Notes: generated by a model not told the origin, from the sequence alone. A stretch of 35,560 nucleotides of DNA from Candidatus Aenigmatarchaeota archaeon (GCA_023134135.1 JAGLVB010000024.1:1-35560); one strand, 5' to 3'; shown: positions 1 to 7,675, counted from the stretch's first letter. Translations and numbers: made by a program.

Positions 1-37
1 TAAATCATAGGATTTCTATGGAGCCGATATTTAATAT

Positions 38-370
38 ATGGGAGAAATAAAAGAAGATTCTGAGGAATTATATAGACGATTAGTTGAGGCTGGTGTTTAT
101 GATAATAAGGATGAAGCCAGAAAAGGATTTGAGGCTATAATTGAGAGCGGAATTTATAGTTCACCGGAAGAAGCAGTAAAGGAATCTAAGGCTATTATAG
201 AACTTGCTGAAGGGTTTAAAAGAGCAGAGAAATATCTTTTGGAAGAAAGACGCGAGTATGATGCATTAAAGAGTTTGGTTGATAGTGGAGTCTATGGTTC
301 TATGAGAGAAGCTGAAAAGGCAGATAAGTGGTTTGGAGCAGTAAAACATAGTGGGTTGGATCTTTGTTGA
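38..370 (+). CDS. Hypothetical helical repeat protein
   Basis: This is a 110-residue, charged, soluble protein of unknown function. Three copies of one motif are visible, of the form (L/I)(V/I)-x-(A/S)-G-(V/I)-Y-x-(N/S)-x-x-E-A, at about residues 15-27, 34-46 and 79-91. A helix-(S/A)G-x-Y-x-S-x-x-EA turn like this resembles the second helix of ribbon-helix-helix proteins, but no beta strand precedes the copies, so DNA binding is only a possibility. The middle is a predicted long helix rich in Glu, Lys and Arg. The ATG follows an AT-rich leader (ATTTAATAT), typical of leaderless starts here. It stands alone, 85 bp before the next gene. I recognise no family. Confidence 0.6.
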   Translation: MGEIKEDSEELYRRLVEAGVYDNKDEARKGFEAIIESGIYSSPEEAVKESKAIIELAEGFKRAEKYLLEERREYDALKSLVDSGVYGSMREAEKADKWFGAVKHSGLDLC

Positions 371-455
371 AATTGAATTTAATTGTTTCATAAAAAACAT
401 TTCAGGATTTTTTATTTAGAAGTAGAATATTTAAAGTTTTTTGCATCTTTAGTTT

Positions 456-806
456 ATGGTAGCAATACTTCCTTATAAACCCTCTTTTGGGGATGTGGGT
501 TTATTAATAGACGAGTCTGTTACTGGCGCTCTTAAGGCAATTAATGCAGGCGAAATAACAGAATATTCAAACCGACTTTTAGATATGGGTTTAGTAAAGC
601 CATATGGTGATAAACTGCGATTATCTGAACAGGGAAATTATATCTTAAAAAAGGAAGGTTTGCATGGTACGATGTATGTTATTAATACTTTCAATGGAAA
701 TCATTCCTTTGCAAAACCCGATGACTATGAAATAGCCACCGAAGAATACAGGGCGGTATTAGATCAATCAAAATTAATTAAATTAGGCGAAGAAGATGGG
801 AATTAA
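456..806 (+). CDS. Hypothetical protein, possible winged-helix
   Basis: This 116-residue protein is not assigned to a family. Residues about 20-65 read like a small winged-helix unit: a helix (TGALKAINAGEI), a recognition-like helix (EYSNRLLDMGLVKPYG), and a short wing ending in LRLSEQGNYIL, the 'L-T/S-x-x-G' ending common in archaeal wHTH proteins. The rest is acidic. A TATA-like AATATTTAAAG lies about 25-30 bp upstream of the ATG. Its stop overlaps the next gene by 11 bp, so the two are probably co-transcribed. The wHTH assignment is inference from pattern only. Confidence 0.6.
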   Translation: MVAILPYKPSFGDVGLLIDESVTGALKAINAGEITEYSNRLLDMGLVKPYGDKLRLSEQGNYILKKEGLHGTMYVINTFNGNHSFAKPDDYEIATEEYRAVLDQSKLIKLGEEDGN

Positions 807-1170
807 AATTATGAAAGAAAACAATTTAGACCCTTATTCAAAAGTTGGTGATGGATTAGAGTTACTCCAAAATATAGGGAAAGGTCGTTTGATTGGTGTT
901 GCTGGAGATGATGCTGATTTATTATATTATTACCAATGTCAGGATTGCGGTGGGGTGGTTGTAGTTGATCATAGAGAATATTCTTCATCGGAATTCTTAA
1001 AACTAGGCTGTCCTGAATGCAATCCGGAACTGTATGATATTGCTAAATCTCTATCAAAAGATATTTCGGAGATTATTAATAAAGATATGCCTTCATATTC
1101 TCTAGAATACATCCCAAAAGATAAAATAAGCGATTCATTGCAGTTCAGATTAGACCAAGGTTATTATTAA
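796..1170 (+). CDS. Hypothetical protein with split zinc-binding CxxC pairs
   Basis: This 124-residue protein has two CxxC pairs, CQDC and CPEC, about 25 residues apart in its centre (roughly residues 49-76), which together look like a treble-clef or zinc-ribbon site. The N-terminal part is a short hydrophilic segment and the C-terminal third is helical and charged. The 796 start overlaps the upstream gene by 11 bp; an ATG at 811 would remove the overlap and is an equally good start. It is probably the second gene of a two-gene operon with the gene at 456. No specific function can be assigned. Confidence 0.6.
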   Translation: MGIKIMKENNLDPYSKVGDGLELLQNIGKGRLIGVAGDDADLLYYYQCQDCGGVVVVDHREYSSSEFLKLGCPECNPELYDIAKSLSKDISEIINKDMPSYSLEYIPKDKISDSLQFRLDQGYY

Positions 1171-1204
1171 ATAAACCCCTAATTATAAACTTATTCCTTA
1201 ATTT

Positions 1205-1792
1205 ATGGATATAAAATTTGAAGATAATAAAGTTATATTTGATAAAATATTGTCGGATTTGGATAAATTTGTTTTGGAAACTCTTGAGTTTATGGATTTC
1301 AAGTATGTCATAGTTAGCGGTTATATTCCTATTTTGTTTGGAAGGTCAAGAGGGACAGAGGATGTGGATATTATAATTGAAAAAATGTCTTATGAGAATT
1401 TTTTTGGTTTTTATGAGAAATTAACGAAAAGCGGTTATTGGTTTCTTAATAGTGAAAACCCAAAAGAATTGTTTGAAATGCTTGAGGAAGGAGATAGTAT
1501 CAGGCTTGCAAAAAGAGATATAGTGATACCAAATATAGAATTAAAATTTCCAAAAAATAAGTATGATAATTATTCACTGCAAAATTCCCGCATTGTGATT
1601 ATAGATTCAAACCAGTTAAGGATTTCTTCTTTGGAAATACAAATACCTTATAAATTTTATCTCGGAAGTGAAAAGGATATAGAAGATGCTCTTTATTTAT
1701 ATGATTTATTCTCAGATAAATTGGATAAATCCATTTTACTTAATTTCTGCAAGGATTTTGGAATTGAATTAAAAAAATATGGGTTGCAATAA
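1205..1792 (+). CDS. Nucleotidyltransferase-fold protein (AbiEii/MNT-like)
   Basis: This 195-residue protein carries a polymerase-beta-type nucleotidyltransferase signature at about residues 37-56: VSGYIPILFGRSR followed by TEDVDIII. This matches the pattern hG[GY]x(6-9)[GS]R.T.DhDhhh, with the D-x-D pair as the probable metal ligands. The remainder (ELKFPKN..., then an E-rich helical tail with IEDALYLYDLF) resembles AbiEii-type or DUF6036-type nucleotidyltransferases, where a later Lys/Asp-rich segment completes the fold. The substrate is unknown; relatives transfer NMP to proteins or tRNA and include toxins. It overlaps a 69-residue basic partner by 14 bp. Leader sequence TTATTCCTTAATTT precedes the ATG. 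The fold is reasonably supported; the role is inference. Confidence 0.65.
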   Translation: MDIKFEDNKVIFDKILSDLDKFVLETLEFMDFKYVIVSGYIPILFGRSRGTEDVDIIIEKMSYENFFGFYEKLTKSGYWFLNSENPKELFEMLEEGDSIRLAKRDIVIPNIELKFPKNKYDNYSLQNSRIVIIDSNQLRISSLEIQIPYKFYLGSEKDIEDALYLYDLFSDKLDKSILLNFCKDFGIELKKYGLQ

Positions 1793-1988
1793 AATACTGG
1801 AAAAGTCGAGAATGAAAAATATAAAAAATAGGAGAGAATTTATAAGATTCTATGCAAATTATGTAAAATCCCATAAGAATGAAATATGGAGCAGACAACA
1901 GACTAATTTTATAAATTCATTGTTAAAAACAGCAAATCAGGACGTTGAACTTTTTAAAAGAACCCATCCAAAGGATTTCAGGAAATAA
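1779..1988 (+). CDS. Small basic partner of the nucleotidyltransferase
   Basis: This is a 69-residue, Lys/Arg/Asn-rich, helical protein containing NRREFIRFYANYVKSHKNE followed by WSRQQTNFINSLL. I have an impression of similar short proteins beside nucleotidyltransferase-like genes in other archaea, but cannot confirm this here. The start used overlaps the upstream gene by 14 bp; ATG at 1812 would give a 58-residue protein beginning MKNIKNRREF and fits the conserved-looking part better. Close coupling to the nucleotidyltransferase suggests a functional pair, for example a toxin-antitoxin or modification module. Function is not known. Confidence 0.6.
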   Translation: MGCNKILEKSRMKNIKNRREFIRFYANYVKSHKNEIWSRQQTNFINSLLKTANQDVELFKRTHPKDFRK

Positions 1989-2018
1989 GCGGTTAATTAT
2001 AAACTTACTCTTTAATTT

Positions 2019-3218
2019 ATGGAATCTCAATTGGAATTGCTGATAAAATTTTCAAGGGATTTGGACGAGAAACTTTTTTTGGAAATCAGGACTAAATTGA
2101 AAAAAAAGGAATATTTTGTTTCCGCAATCCATTCCGCGAACCGGATGTACATCAGTCTTTTTGGGGATAAGGATTTATCCAAATATGTTTTAATACTTAT
2201 AAAAAAACTAAGCGGATATTTGAAAGAACACAAACTTGGAATCAGAGATTATTATTTGACTTCCTGCGAAATTACTTTTGCGTGCGACTATACTGGAAAA
2301 GTTAAAATACCTGTTGCAAAAGCGGTTGTCTGCAATGGGAAAACCTGTAGGATAGTTTTTAAGGATATTGAGAAGGAATTTTTGAGAGACAATTTCATAG
2401 AAAGAGCAGTGATGCTGGTAGAAGAAAAAGTTTCAGGAGAAAGAGACAGGATTATTTTTGAGAGTGAAACAAAGACCACTGTTGAGAAAAATCCTTCTGA
2501 AGAAGCGGCAAATCAGGGACTTCTGAAAAAAGAAATTATAAAAGACGGAAATATATATCTTCCAAAAGGCGCGAAGAAAATCCGAAAAATAAGGGAAAAT
2601 CTTATTAAAGAGTTGGAAGAAATTTTTGAAGCAGAAGAAATTTATGTTCCTCTGGCAACTCCGTTAAATTTAATAGAAAATAAAGCTCTTGTGAAATATA
2701 TTCCAAAAGAAATTTTTTCAGAATTTTTGTCAAAACCAGTTGATACAGAAGTGTTTTATGAAGCTTATTATTTAACAGGAAAAATTCCAAAAATAGAAAC
2801 AGAAGTTATTGGGTGGGTTTTTAATGAAATACCTTTTGCTTTTTACAAGGCGATCGAGAATACAGTTGGGAATAAACAGTTTTTTTACAGCGTGAATTAT
2901 CTTAAATTAAACCTGTTGTTTCTCACAAACGAAGGTAAATATATGGATTCCAGAAAAGAATTGTTTGATTTTTTCAGGAAGTATTTTGATGATTTTGGGA
3001 TAAGATACTCAATCACTTCAAGGAAACTGGCGGGTATGGATTATTTCAAGTTCCGCGTTTTTTTAAATAAAAAATGGATGACCTGCGTTGAACTTTTATA
3101 TTCTGAAAATCATTATACAAAACCTTTTGGAATAAAAGGAAAAAGCGGTCATGCAATAATAAATATTGAGAATTTATTTTTTCTCCAGTTAGTTTATCCA
3201 TCTAAACAATTTAAGTAA
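2019..3218 (+). CDS. Degenerate class II aminoacyl-tRNA synthetase-like protein
   Basis: This 399-residue protein seems to be built like a class II synthetase of the methanogen-type SerRS kind but without clear catalytic motifs. Residues about 1-150 form an alpha/beta N-terminal region. Residues about 185-215 (YLPKGAKKIRKIRENL, then helix and EEIYVPLATPL) resemble motif 1, where a helix leads to a strand ending in Pro. Residues about 305-345 (helix DSRKELFDFFRKYFDDFG) and 350-380 (FRVFLNKKWMTCVELLYSENH, then KPFGIKG) resemble the motif 2-to-3 region. The end, SGHAIINIENLFFLQL, sits where motif 3 (GxGxGxER) should be, yet lacks the Arg. It is likely not an active synthetase. The assignment is by pattern, moderate at best. 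Confidence 0.4.
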   Translation: MESQLELLIKFSRDLDEKLFLEIRTKLKKKEYFVSAIHSANRMYISLFGDKDLSKYVLILIKKLSGYLKEHKLGIRDYYLTSCEITFACDYTGKVKIPVAKAVVCNGKTCRIVFKDIEKEFLRDNFIERAVMLVEEKVSGERDRIIFESETKTTVEKNPSEEAANQGLLKKEIIKDGNIYLPKGAKKIRKIRENLIKELEEIFEAEEIYVPLATPLNLIENKALVKYIPKEIFSEFLSKPVDTEVFYEAYYLTGKIPKIETEVIGWVFNEIPFAFYKAIENTVGNKQFFYSVNYLKLNLLFLTNEGKYMDSRKELFDFFRKYFDDFGIRYSITSRKLAGMDYFKFRVFLNKKWMTCVELLYSENHYTKPFGIKGKSGHAIINIENLFFLQLVYPSKQFK

Positions 3219-3235
3219 ATATACTCCTGTTAATT

Positions 3236-4138
3236 ATGATAACCTATTATAAGAGAACACTAAATGACCGGAGGCTGAAAAAGATAGATGAGTTCAGCAA
3301 AGGGTGCTGGATAAATGTTGTTAATCCAACAAATGAAGAAATAGATTTTCTCACAAATGAATTCAAATTGGATAAAGAAAACCTGCTTTCGGGGCTGGAT
3401 AAAAATGAGGTGCCAAGGGTAGAATTTGATGACAACGAAATTTATATTATTGCAAAAATAATTTCCGGAACCGAGGATTTTTTAGGCACTTGTCTAATTT
3501 TGATAACTGATAAATTTTTATTAACCTTATCTTCAAAAGACCATTCATTTATTAGATCTGTGATTGAAAATAAAATTAAAATAACAACAACCCAAAAACT
3601 AAAAACTTTAATAAAATTTCTTTCCCTGATAAATGACCGGTCTGAAAGAGAAACCATAAGAATTGTAAAAATAGTAAATGCGAAAAAAAGTCCCACAAAG
3701 GAAATTCGCGAAAAGGATTTAAGAATTTTATTGCAACAGGAAGAAAAATTAAATAATCTTATTTTTTCTTACCAGCATACAAGTTTGATTTATGAAAGAC
3801 TGATTAAGAAAGTCAAATTTTTTGAAGATGACAAAGAAATTATGGAAGACCTTGTTATTGATTCAAACCAAGGTCTGAATCTGTGTAAATCTTCCCTGAA
3901 AACAATATCAAATCTGAGAAATTATCAGACTATTTTATTATCAAATAAAATGAACAAAACAATTACCATACTTACAATATTCACAATATTTCTAGGTATC
4001 TCCACTGCGGTGTCTGGTTTTTATGGGATGAATATTTCGCTCCCTTTCCAAAATAATCCTTATATTGCTTTGTATCTGGTTTCTGTAATGTTTTTTATAG
4101 GAGTTTCTCTTTTGGTGTATTTTAGAATTCGATTATAA
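3236..4138 (+). CDS. corA: CorA-family divalent cation transporter
   Basis: This 300-residue protein has the CorA layout: a soluble alpha/beta N-terminal domain, a long helical stalk (about residues 130-240) and two C-terminal membrane segments (about 244-262 and 275-296). The family signature YGMN is at residues 263-266, at the end of TM1, where it forms the selectivity loop for Mg2+ (Co2+ or Ni2+ in some members). The usual MPEL loop is not seen; QNNPY follows instead. It is slightly shorter than typical CorA (about 315). It starts 17 bp after the synthetase-like gene, and its stop overlaps the convergent orphan at 4133 by 6 bp. Family confident; exact ion not determined. Confidence 0.88.
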   Translation: MITYYKRTLNDRRLKKIDEFSKGCWINVVNPTNEEIDFLTNEFKLDKENLLSGLDKNEVPRVEFDDNEIYIIAKIISGTEDFLGTCLILITDKFLLTLSSKDHSFIRSVIENKIKITTTQKLKTLIKFLSLINDRSERETIRIVKIVNAKKSPTKEIREKDLRILLQQEEKLNNLIFSYQHTSLIYERLIKKVKFFEDDKEIMEDLVIDSNQGLNLCKSSLKTISNLRNYQTILLSNKMNKTITILTIFTIFLGISTAVSGFYGMNISLPFQNNPYIALYLVSVMFFIGVSLLVYFRIRL

Positions 4139-4546
4139 TAAACTATATCTTGCTAATACCGGCATATAATCATAATGTTTGCCAAAAAATACAGGTATGC
4201 AACTGCTAAAAAAACCCAGTTCTCCACGGGAATCTTCTAAATAGGTATTTGTTGTTTCCGCTATCAGAATACCTTCTGATAATTCTTTGCATTCTTTAGG
4301 GAAATCATATATCTCATGAGGGTTCATTTCTTTATTTTCCACATTAATTATAATAAGGTTATATTCTGGATTTATCATTAATTGTTCCAGCATAATTTCC
4401 TCAGCATAATGCGAATTTTCGTCAACAAAGGTTGTTTCTATATTATTCCCGGTTCTGTTAAATATATCTTTTACTATTTTTTTATATTTCAATCCAACAG
4501 GAGGTCCTTTGTAAAGGACATCTATATTTCTTCTTGAAGATTTCAT
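4133..4546 (-). CDS. Hypothetical protein, Rossmann-like
   Basis: This 137-residue protein has alternating strands and helices: IDVLYKG at the start, NIETTFVDE, a helix containing EEIMLEQLMINPEYN, then LIIINVENKE, a later strand GILIAET, and IPVFFGKH. That is compatible with a receiver- or flavodoxin-like alpha/beta fold, but no signature residues identify a family. It is the last gene of a minus-strand run (5594-5890, 4568-5560, 4133-4546) with gaps of 21-33 bp, probably one transcript. Its 3' end overlaps the convergent corA end by 6 bp. Function unknown. Confidence 0.6.
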   Translation of the reverse strand: MKSSRRNIDVLYKGPPVGLKYKKIVKDIFNRTGNNIETTFVDENSHYAEEIMLEQLMINPEYNLIIINVENKEMNPHEIYDFPKECKELSEGILIAETTNTYLEDSRGELGFFSSCIPVFFGKHYDYMPVLARYSLL

Positions 4547-4567
4547 AATAGAAGGGCTATAAAATCC

Positions 4568-5560
4568 TTAATATAAGTCCTTTATTTTTTTAAATAAATT
4601 ATATCCAAAATTAGTAAATACCAGAGAACTATTTTTATAGTAAATAAGATTTTCATCAATCATTTGAGTATGGTTTTGCGGCGTTAAAGCAAGTTTTGGT
4701 ATTATTCCATCAAATTCAATATATTTTAAGATTTCTTTATCTGATATGTTAAGTTTTATCCGCTTTCCATCCGCTTTCTTAGATTCTATCTTCTCTTGAT
4801 AATAGTTAAAGATATCTATTTTGTTGTCATGTGCTTCAATACTTTCTAAGAGGTCACTAAGTTCATCATCTCTAAGGAAGAGAGTGCTGTCTCTGGTTTT
4901 TCCATGGCAATAAATAACATTTTTTTCAATAGGATCAATAAGTTCGCAATCTTCAAGGAAAAAAATACCGCTTCTGGTTTTTTCATTACTTTCGTAATGG
5001 TAATGAACAATATTTTTGATAGTGCCATTTTCATTATATTCTGCTAAGTCCACTTCCAAACCAGCAAAAGGTTCAAATTCTTGGGTTTTTGGATAACTTA
5101 AAGTATTCTTTTGTCGGTCATATATGGATTCAATATTTTTGGATATCTTTTTTACATCTTCAAGAGCGTTGTCACTGATAAGATGGGAGTATTCATCATT
5201 TTTTGAGATTTCTTTGATTGCCCTGAGATAATCATCAATTTCACCTAATAAACTCCCTGATTTAGTGCAAACATCTATCCTTTTCAGCCATTTGGTTTTA
5301 TAGTTTTCATTAGTATTATTAATTTCATCCAGAGGGTTTAAGGTTTTTCTCAACTCAGGATGGATTTTTTTTAAATAATTATTTGTATTACTTGCAGGTT
5401 TCATACTTTCATCAATCTCACCAATTTCATCCAAAAGTTTTAAGGTATATTTTCTCAACTCAGGACGGATTTTTTTTAAATAATCCTCTGTATTATTTAC
5501 AGTTTTCATAAATATATCTATGATTAAATAATAAATATCTTTAAATTGTTCTGAATACAA
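4568..5560 (-). CDS. Hypothetical protein with two internal duplications
   Basis: This 330-residue orphan contains two separate tandem duplications. The first, residues about 23-82, repeats a unit of about 34 residues containing YLKKI(R/H)PELRK and LDEI. The second, in about residues 190-245, repeats a 27-residue unit KTR-x-x-x-FxL-x-D-x-EL-x-D. Both are visible in the DNA as imperfect direct repeats (5321/5423 and 4854/4935). The C-terminal 60 residues (LALTPQNHTQMIDENLIYY, then LVFTNFGYNLFKKI) look like a winged helix. Alternative starts exist at M18 (codon start 5509). It is probably co-transcribed with its neighbours on both sides. No function can be assigned. Confidence 0.6.
   Translation of the reverse strand: MYSEQFKDIYYLIIDIFMKTVNNTEDYLKKIRPELRKYTLKLLDEIGEIDESMKPASNTNNYLKKIHPELRKTLNPLDEINNTNENYKTKWLKRIDVCTKSGSLLGEIDDYLRAIKEISKNDEYSHLISDNALEDVKKISKNIESIYDRQKNTLSYPKTQEFEPFAGLEVDLAEYNENGTIKNIVHYHYESNEKTRSGIFFLEDCELIDPIEKNVIYCHGKTRDSTLFLRDDELSDLLESIEAHDNKIDIFNYYQEKIESKKADGKRIKLNISDKEILKYIEFDGIIPKLALTPQNHTQMIDENLIYYKNSSLVFTNFGYNLFKKIKDLY
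4854..4984. repeat. Direct repeat, 81-bp period, within the orphan at 4568-5560
   Basis: Two imperfect copies start at about 4854 and 4935, each containing AAGTTC, CTTCAAGGA or TCTAAGGAA, and TCTGGTTTTT. They encode the two 27-residue KTR...FxLxDxEL units of the protein on the minus strand. The period is a multiple of three, so the frame is kept. Confidence 0.6.
5319..5510. repeat. Direct repeat, about 102-105-bp period, within the orphan at 4568-5560
   Basis: Two copies begin at about 5321 and 5423 (AATTTCATCC in both) and end with TTTCATA at 5405 and 5510. Shared blocks include TCTCAACTCAGGA and GGATTTTTTTTAAATAAT, with only a single base differing across that stretch. They encode the duplicated YLKKI(R/H)PELRK segment. 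The near-identity of the core suggests a fairly recent duplication. Confidence 0.7.
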
Positions 5561-5593
5561 TAATCTATTATTGGTTATTTTTCAAGGATTCTT

Positions 5594-5890
5594 TTAATTT
5601 AGTTTATCGAGTAGGTCTGATACTTTAGCAGCAACAGAGTATACTTCTTCTTTAGGAGATGAATCATTCATAAGTTTATATATCTGAGTAATATCTAAAT
5701 AATACTGTGCCTGAGCAGGAACATTTCTGGATATTTCTGCATCAGTTATTTTATCCCTCCATTTATTTTCTTCAGTTTTATCAAAACTATCTAAAATTTC
5801 TGTTATATATGGCCTAAAGTTGATTAACTTATCTTTTAAATCTTTTACCATATCTTCTCTTGACCCATAAATTTTAACAGATTCTTCCAT
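5594..5890 (-). CDS. Hypothetical small acidic helical protein
   Basis: This 98-residue protein is predicted to be nearly all helical and is rich in Asp, Glu and Lys. There is no Cys, no membrane segment and no recognisable motif. The ATG (5890) is preceded on the minus strand by an AT-rich leader (TATTTTAATATAATCATATTTT), suiting a leaderless start. It is the first gene of the three-gene minus-strand run ending at 4133. Function unknown. Confidence 0.55.
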   Translation of the reverse strand: MEESVKIYGSREDMVKDLKDKLINFRPYITEILDSFDKTEENKWRDKITDAEISRNVPAQAQYYLDITQIYKLMNDSSPKEEVYSVAAKVSDLLDKLN

Positions 5891-5939
5891 AAAATATGAT
5901 TATATTAAAATAATAAATAACCCCCAAGGATTTTAGAAA

Positions 5940-6731
5940 TTAACTGAAATTTTCCAGACTTTTTGTTTCTTCTTTCAACTCGAAAACCTGTCCATCCCTT
6001 GCTGCAATTGTTTTTACCCCGGTTTCCTGTTCAATCCATTTTGCTTCTTTTTCCGCAACACCGAAGAGCATTTTCATCCCAAAATGCTGCAAAATCGCGA
6101 GTTTTGGCTTTGTCTGGCTTATTAGGATTTTTGCTTTGTCTGCGGTCATATGACCATAAGGTTTTGCATATCTTGGTCTGAGACAATTAATAATCAAACA
6201 ATCGCAGTCTTTAAAATAATTCGCCTGTTCTTCATAATATTCCCCATCCGCAGTATATCCAAGTTTTTTTTCATCTTCCAAAACAAATCCAATGCATTTT
6301 TCTTCGCGGTGAAAACATTTTGTGGTTTTTAAAGTTGTGTTTAGAAAACGTATTTCTTCATCAGGGTCAAGGGAATAATATTTTTCAAGTGTATCTAGAT
6401 GATATTTTGATACTGTTCGGCTTTTATTCACATCCATATTTATTACGCTTTTACTGGTTATCAGGAAACCTTTTTTTATTTTCGCTCCTTTAGTCATTGC
6501 TTCTATGACCACTTCCATATCAGTGTAATGGTCTGTGTGAGGGTGAGAAACAAATATAGAATTCAGTCTTTTCAGGTTTTTATGAAACTGTTTTGCTTTT
6601 ATCAAAGCGCCTGGTCCGGGATCAACATGCATATTTAGGTTTTTACTTTCCACAATAAATCCCCCGGTTGCTCTTAACTGGTCAATCATAACAAACCTTC
6701 CTCCGCCGGTTCCAAGAAAAGTTATTTTCAT
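5940..6731 (-). CDS. Metallo-beta-lactamase-fold hydrolase (RNase Z-like)
   Basis: This protein has 263 residues when started at MKITFLGTGGG, the typical first strand of this fold; a longer frame to 6773 adds 14 residues that do not fit the family. The HxHxDH motif is SHPHTDHYTD at residues 62-71, giving metal ligands H63, H65, D67 and H68. A further Asp (YTADGE) and His (LQHFGMKM, near residue 225) fit the remaining ligands. It resembles the compact RNase Z/PhnP/ULAG side of the superfamily, with nucleic-acid or small phosphoester substrates; which is not decidable. It is divergent to the MazG-like gene, with a perfect inverted repeat between them. Confidence 0.82.
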   Translation of the reverse strand: MKITFLGTGGGRFVMIDQLRATGGFIVESKNLNMHVDPGPGALIKAKQFHKNLKRLNSIFVSHPHTDHYTDMEVVIEAMTKGAKIKKGFLITSKSVINMDVNKSRTVSKYHLDTLEKYYSLDPDEEIRFLNTTLKTTKCFHREEKCIGFVLEDEKKLGYTADGEYYEEQANYFKDCDCLIINCLRPRYAKPYGHMTADKAKILISQTKPKLAILQHFGMKMLFGVAEKEAKWIEQETGVKTIAARDGQVFELKEETKSLENFS

Positions 6732-6780
6732 AATTTTGTTTATAAAATAAAAATAATTGCCCAAAAATGGCAATTATTAA

Positions 6781-6831
6781 ATTTCTTAATAAGTTTAATA
6801 TCCAATACTCCGCATTGACCAATTAAGAAAT
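6781..6831. repeat. 10-bp inverted repeat between divergent genes
   Basis: ATTTCTTAAT at 6781-6790 is the exact reverse complement of ATTAAGAAAT at 6822-6831, with a 31-base spacer. It lies in the 189-bp region between the divergent hydrolase and MazG-like genes, so it could be an operator or promoter element for either. Arms are A/T-rich, so chance is possible. Confidence 0.35.
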
Positions 6832-6920
6832 ATTTGTAAAGAGGAAATTTACTGTTGTTTTTGGGATATAATAAGACCTGATTTTTGAAATTTAATAATT
6901 TTAAATGCAAACTTAATATT

Positions 6921-7244
6921 ATGAAATATGATAAATTAGTCAGGGACAGAATTCCTGAAATAATAAGGAAGAGAGGCGTAGTTCCAATTACGCATATTGC
7001 TGATAAGAATGAATATTGGGAGAAATTAAAAGCAAAACTTCAGGAAGAAGTAGACGAAGTATTGGAAGATGTAAATGTTGAGGAGGAATTGGCTGATGTT
7101 CTTGAAGTAATTTATGCTATTTGCGATTTTAAAGGTATTAGCTTAGAAGAATTGGAACTGATTAGAAAGAAAAAGAAAGATGAGAGAGGAGGATTTAAAG
7201 ATAAAATTATTTTGGATGAAACCAGAGAATTGGCTGGTTTATAA
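6921..7244 (+). CDS. MazG-like nucleotide pyrophosphohydrolase
   Basis: This 107-residue protein starts at MKYDKLVRDRIPEII, the well-known N-terminus of a small all-alpha NTP-PPase family related to MazG and HisE. The frame stays open to 6885, but those 12 extra residues are not family-like. The metal-binding pattern is visible as EEVDEVLED (about residues 45-53) and EELADVLEV (about 57-65), the ExxE and ExxD of the superfamily. A basic segment RKKKKDERGGF follows, as in family members that act on phosphoribosyl-ATP or damaged NTPs. No his genes are nearby, so a house-cleaning role is more likely than histidine synthesis. Confidence 0.8.
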   Translation: MKYDKLVRDRIPEIIRKRGVVPITHIADKNEYWEKLKAKLQEEVDEVLEDVNVEEELADVLEVIYAICDFKGISLEELELIRKKKKDERGGFKDKIILDETRELAGL

Positions 7245-7282
7245 CACAGAATATATATCATTTCGATTTTTATATTGTTATC

Positions 7283-7675
7283 TTACAAACTCACAGTTTT
7301 TCTTGCCCCGCAGGCTTCGCATTTTATAATATAATACCTGTCCTCTTTTTTGATGATTGTGTCCGGTTTCCCGCATTCACTGCAATAAACAAAATTTTTC
7401 ATGTATTTTTTGATTTTATCGTCTGTTAAGGGATTTTTTGTCTGCAGGACTAGTTTTCCATTCTCAACAGCTCCGGAAGTGGCTAATTCTTTGTATAAGA
7501 ACTTTGCGACCTGTTTAACTTCTCTGTTAATTGAATTGCAGAATTGCTCAAAATTGGCTATAATTGTTTTTTTCCCGTGAAAAGTTATTTTTGGATTTAT
7601 AATCTGCATTCTTTCTTTAACTTCGCCTTTTTTCACTTTTTCATATACAGAATCCAGCATTTCTTTGTATTCCAT
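7283..7675 (-). CDS. eif2b: Translation initiation factor aIF2 subunit beta
   Basis: This is the beta subunit of the aIF2 complex that delivers initiator Met-tRNA to the small ribosomal subunit. The 130 residues comprise an N-terminal helix, the core eIF2B/eIF5 alpha-beta domain (NPKITFHGKKTIIANF, then FLYKELATSGAVENGKLVL, about residues 27-77) and a C-terminal zinc ribbon with C98, C101, C119 and C122 (VYCSECGKPDT and KCEACGARKTV). It is close to the usual archaeal size of about 135-140. The gene is alone on the minus strand; a GC-rich hairpin (7729-7753) lies 54 bp upstream of its start codon. Confidence 0.95.
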   Translation of the reverse strand: MEYKEMLDSVYEKVKKGEVKERMQIINPKITFHGKKTIIANFEQFCNSINREVKQVAKFLYKELATSGAVENGKLVLQTKNPLTDDKIKKYMKNFVYCSECGKPDTIIKKEDRYYIIKCEACGARKTVSL

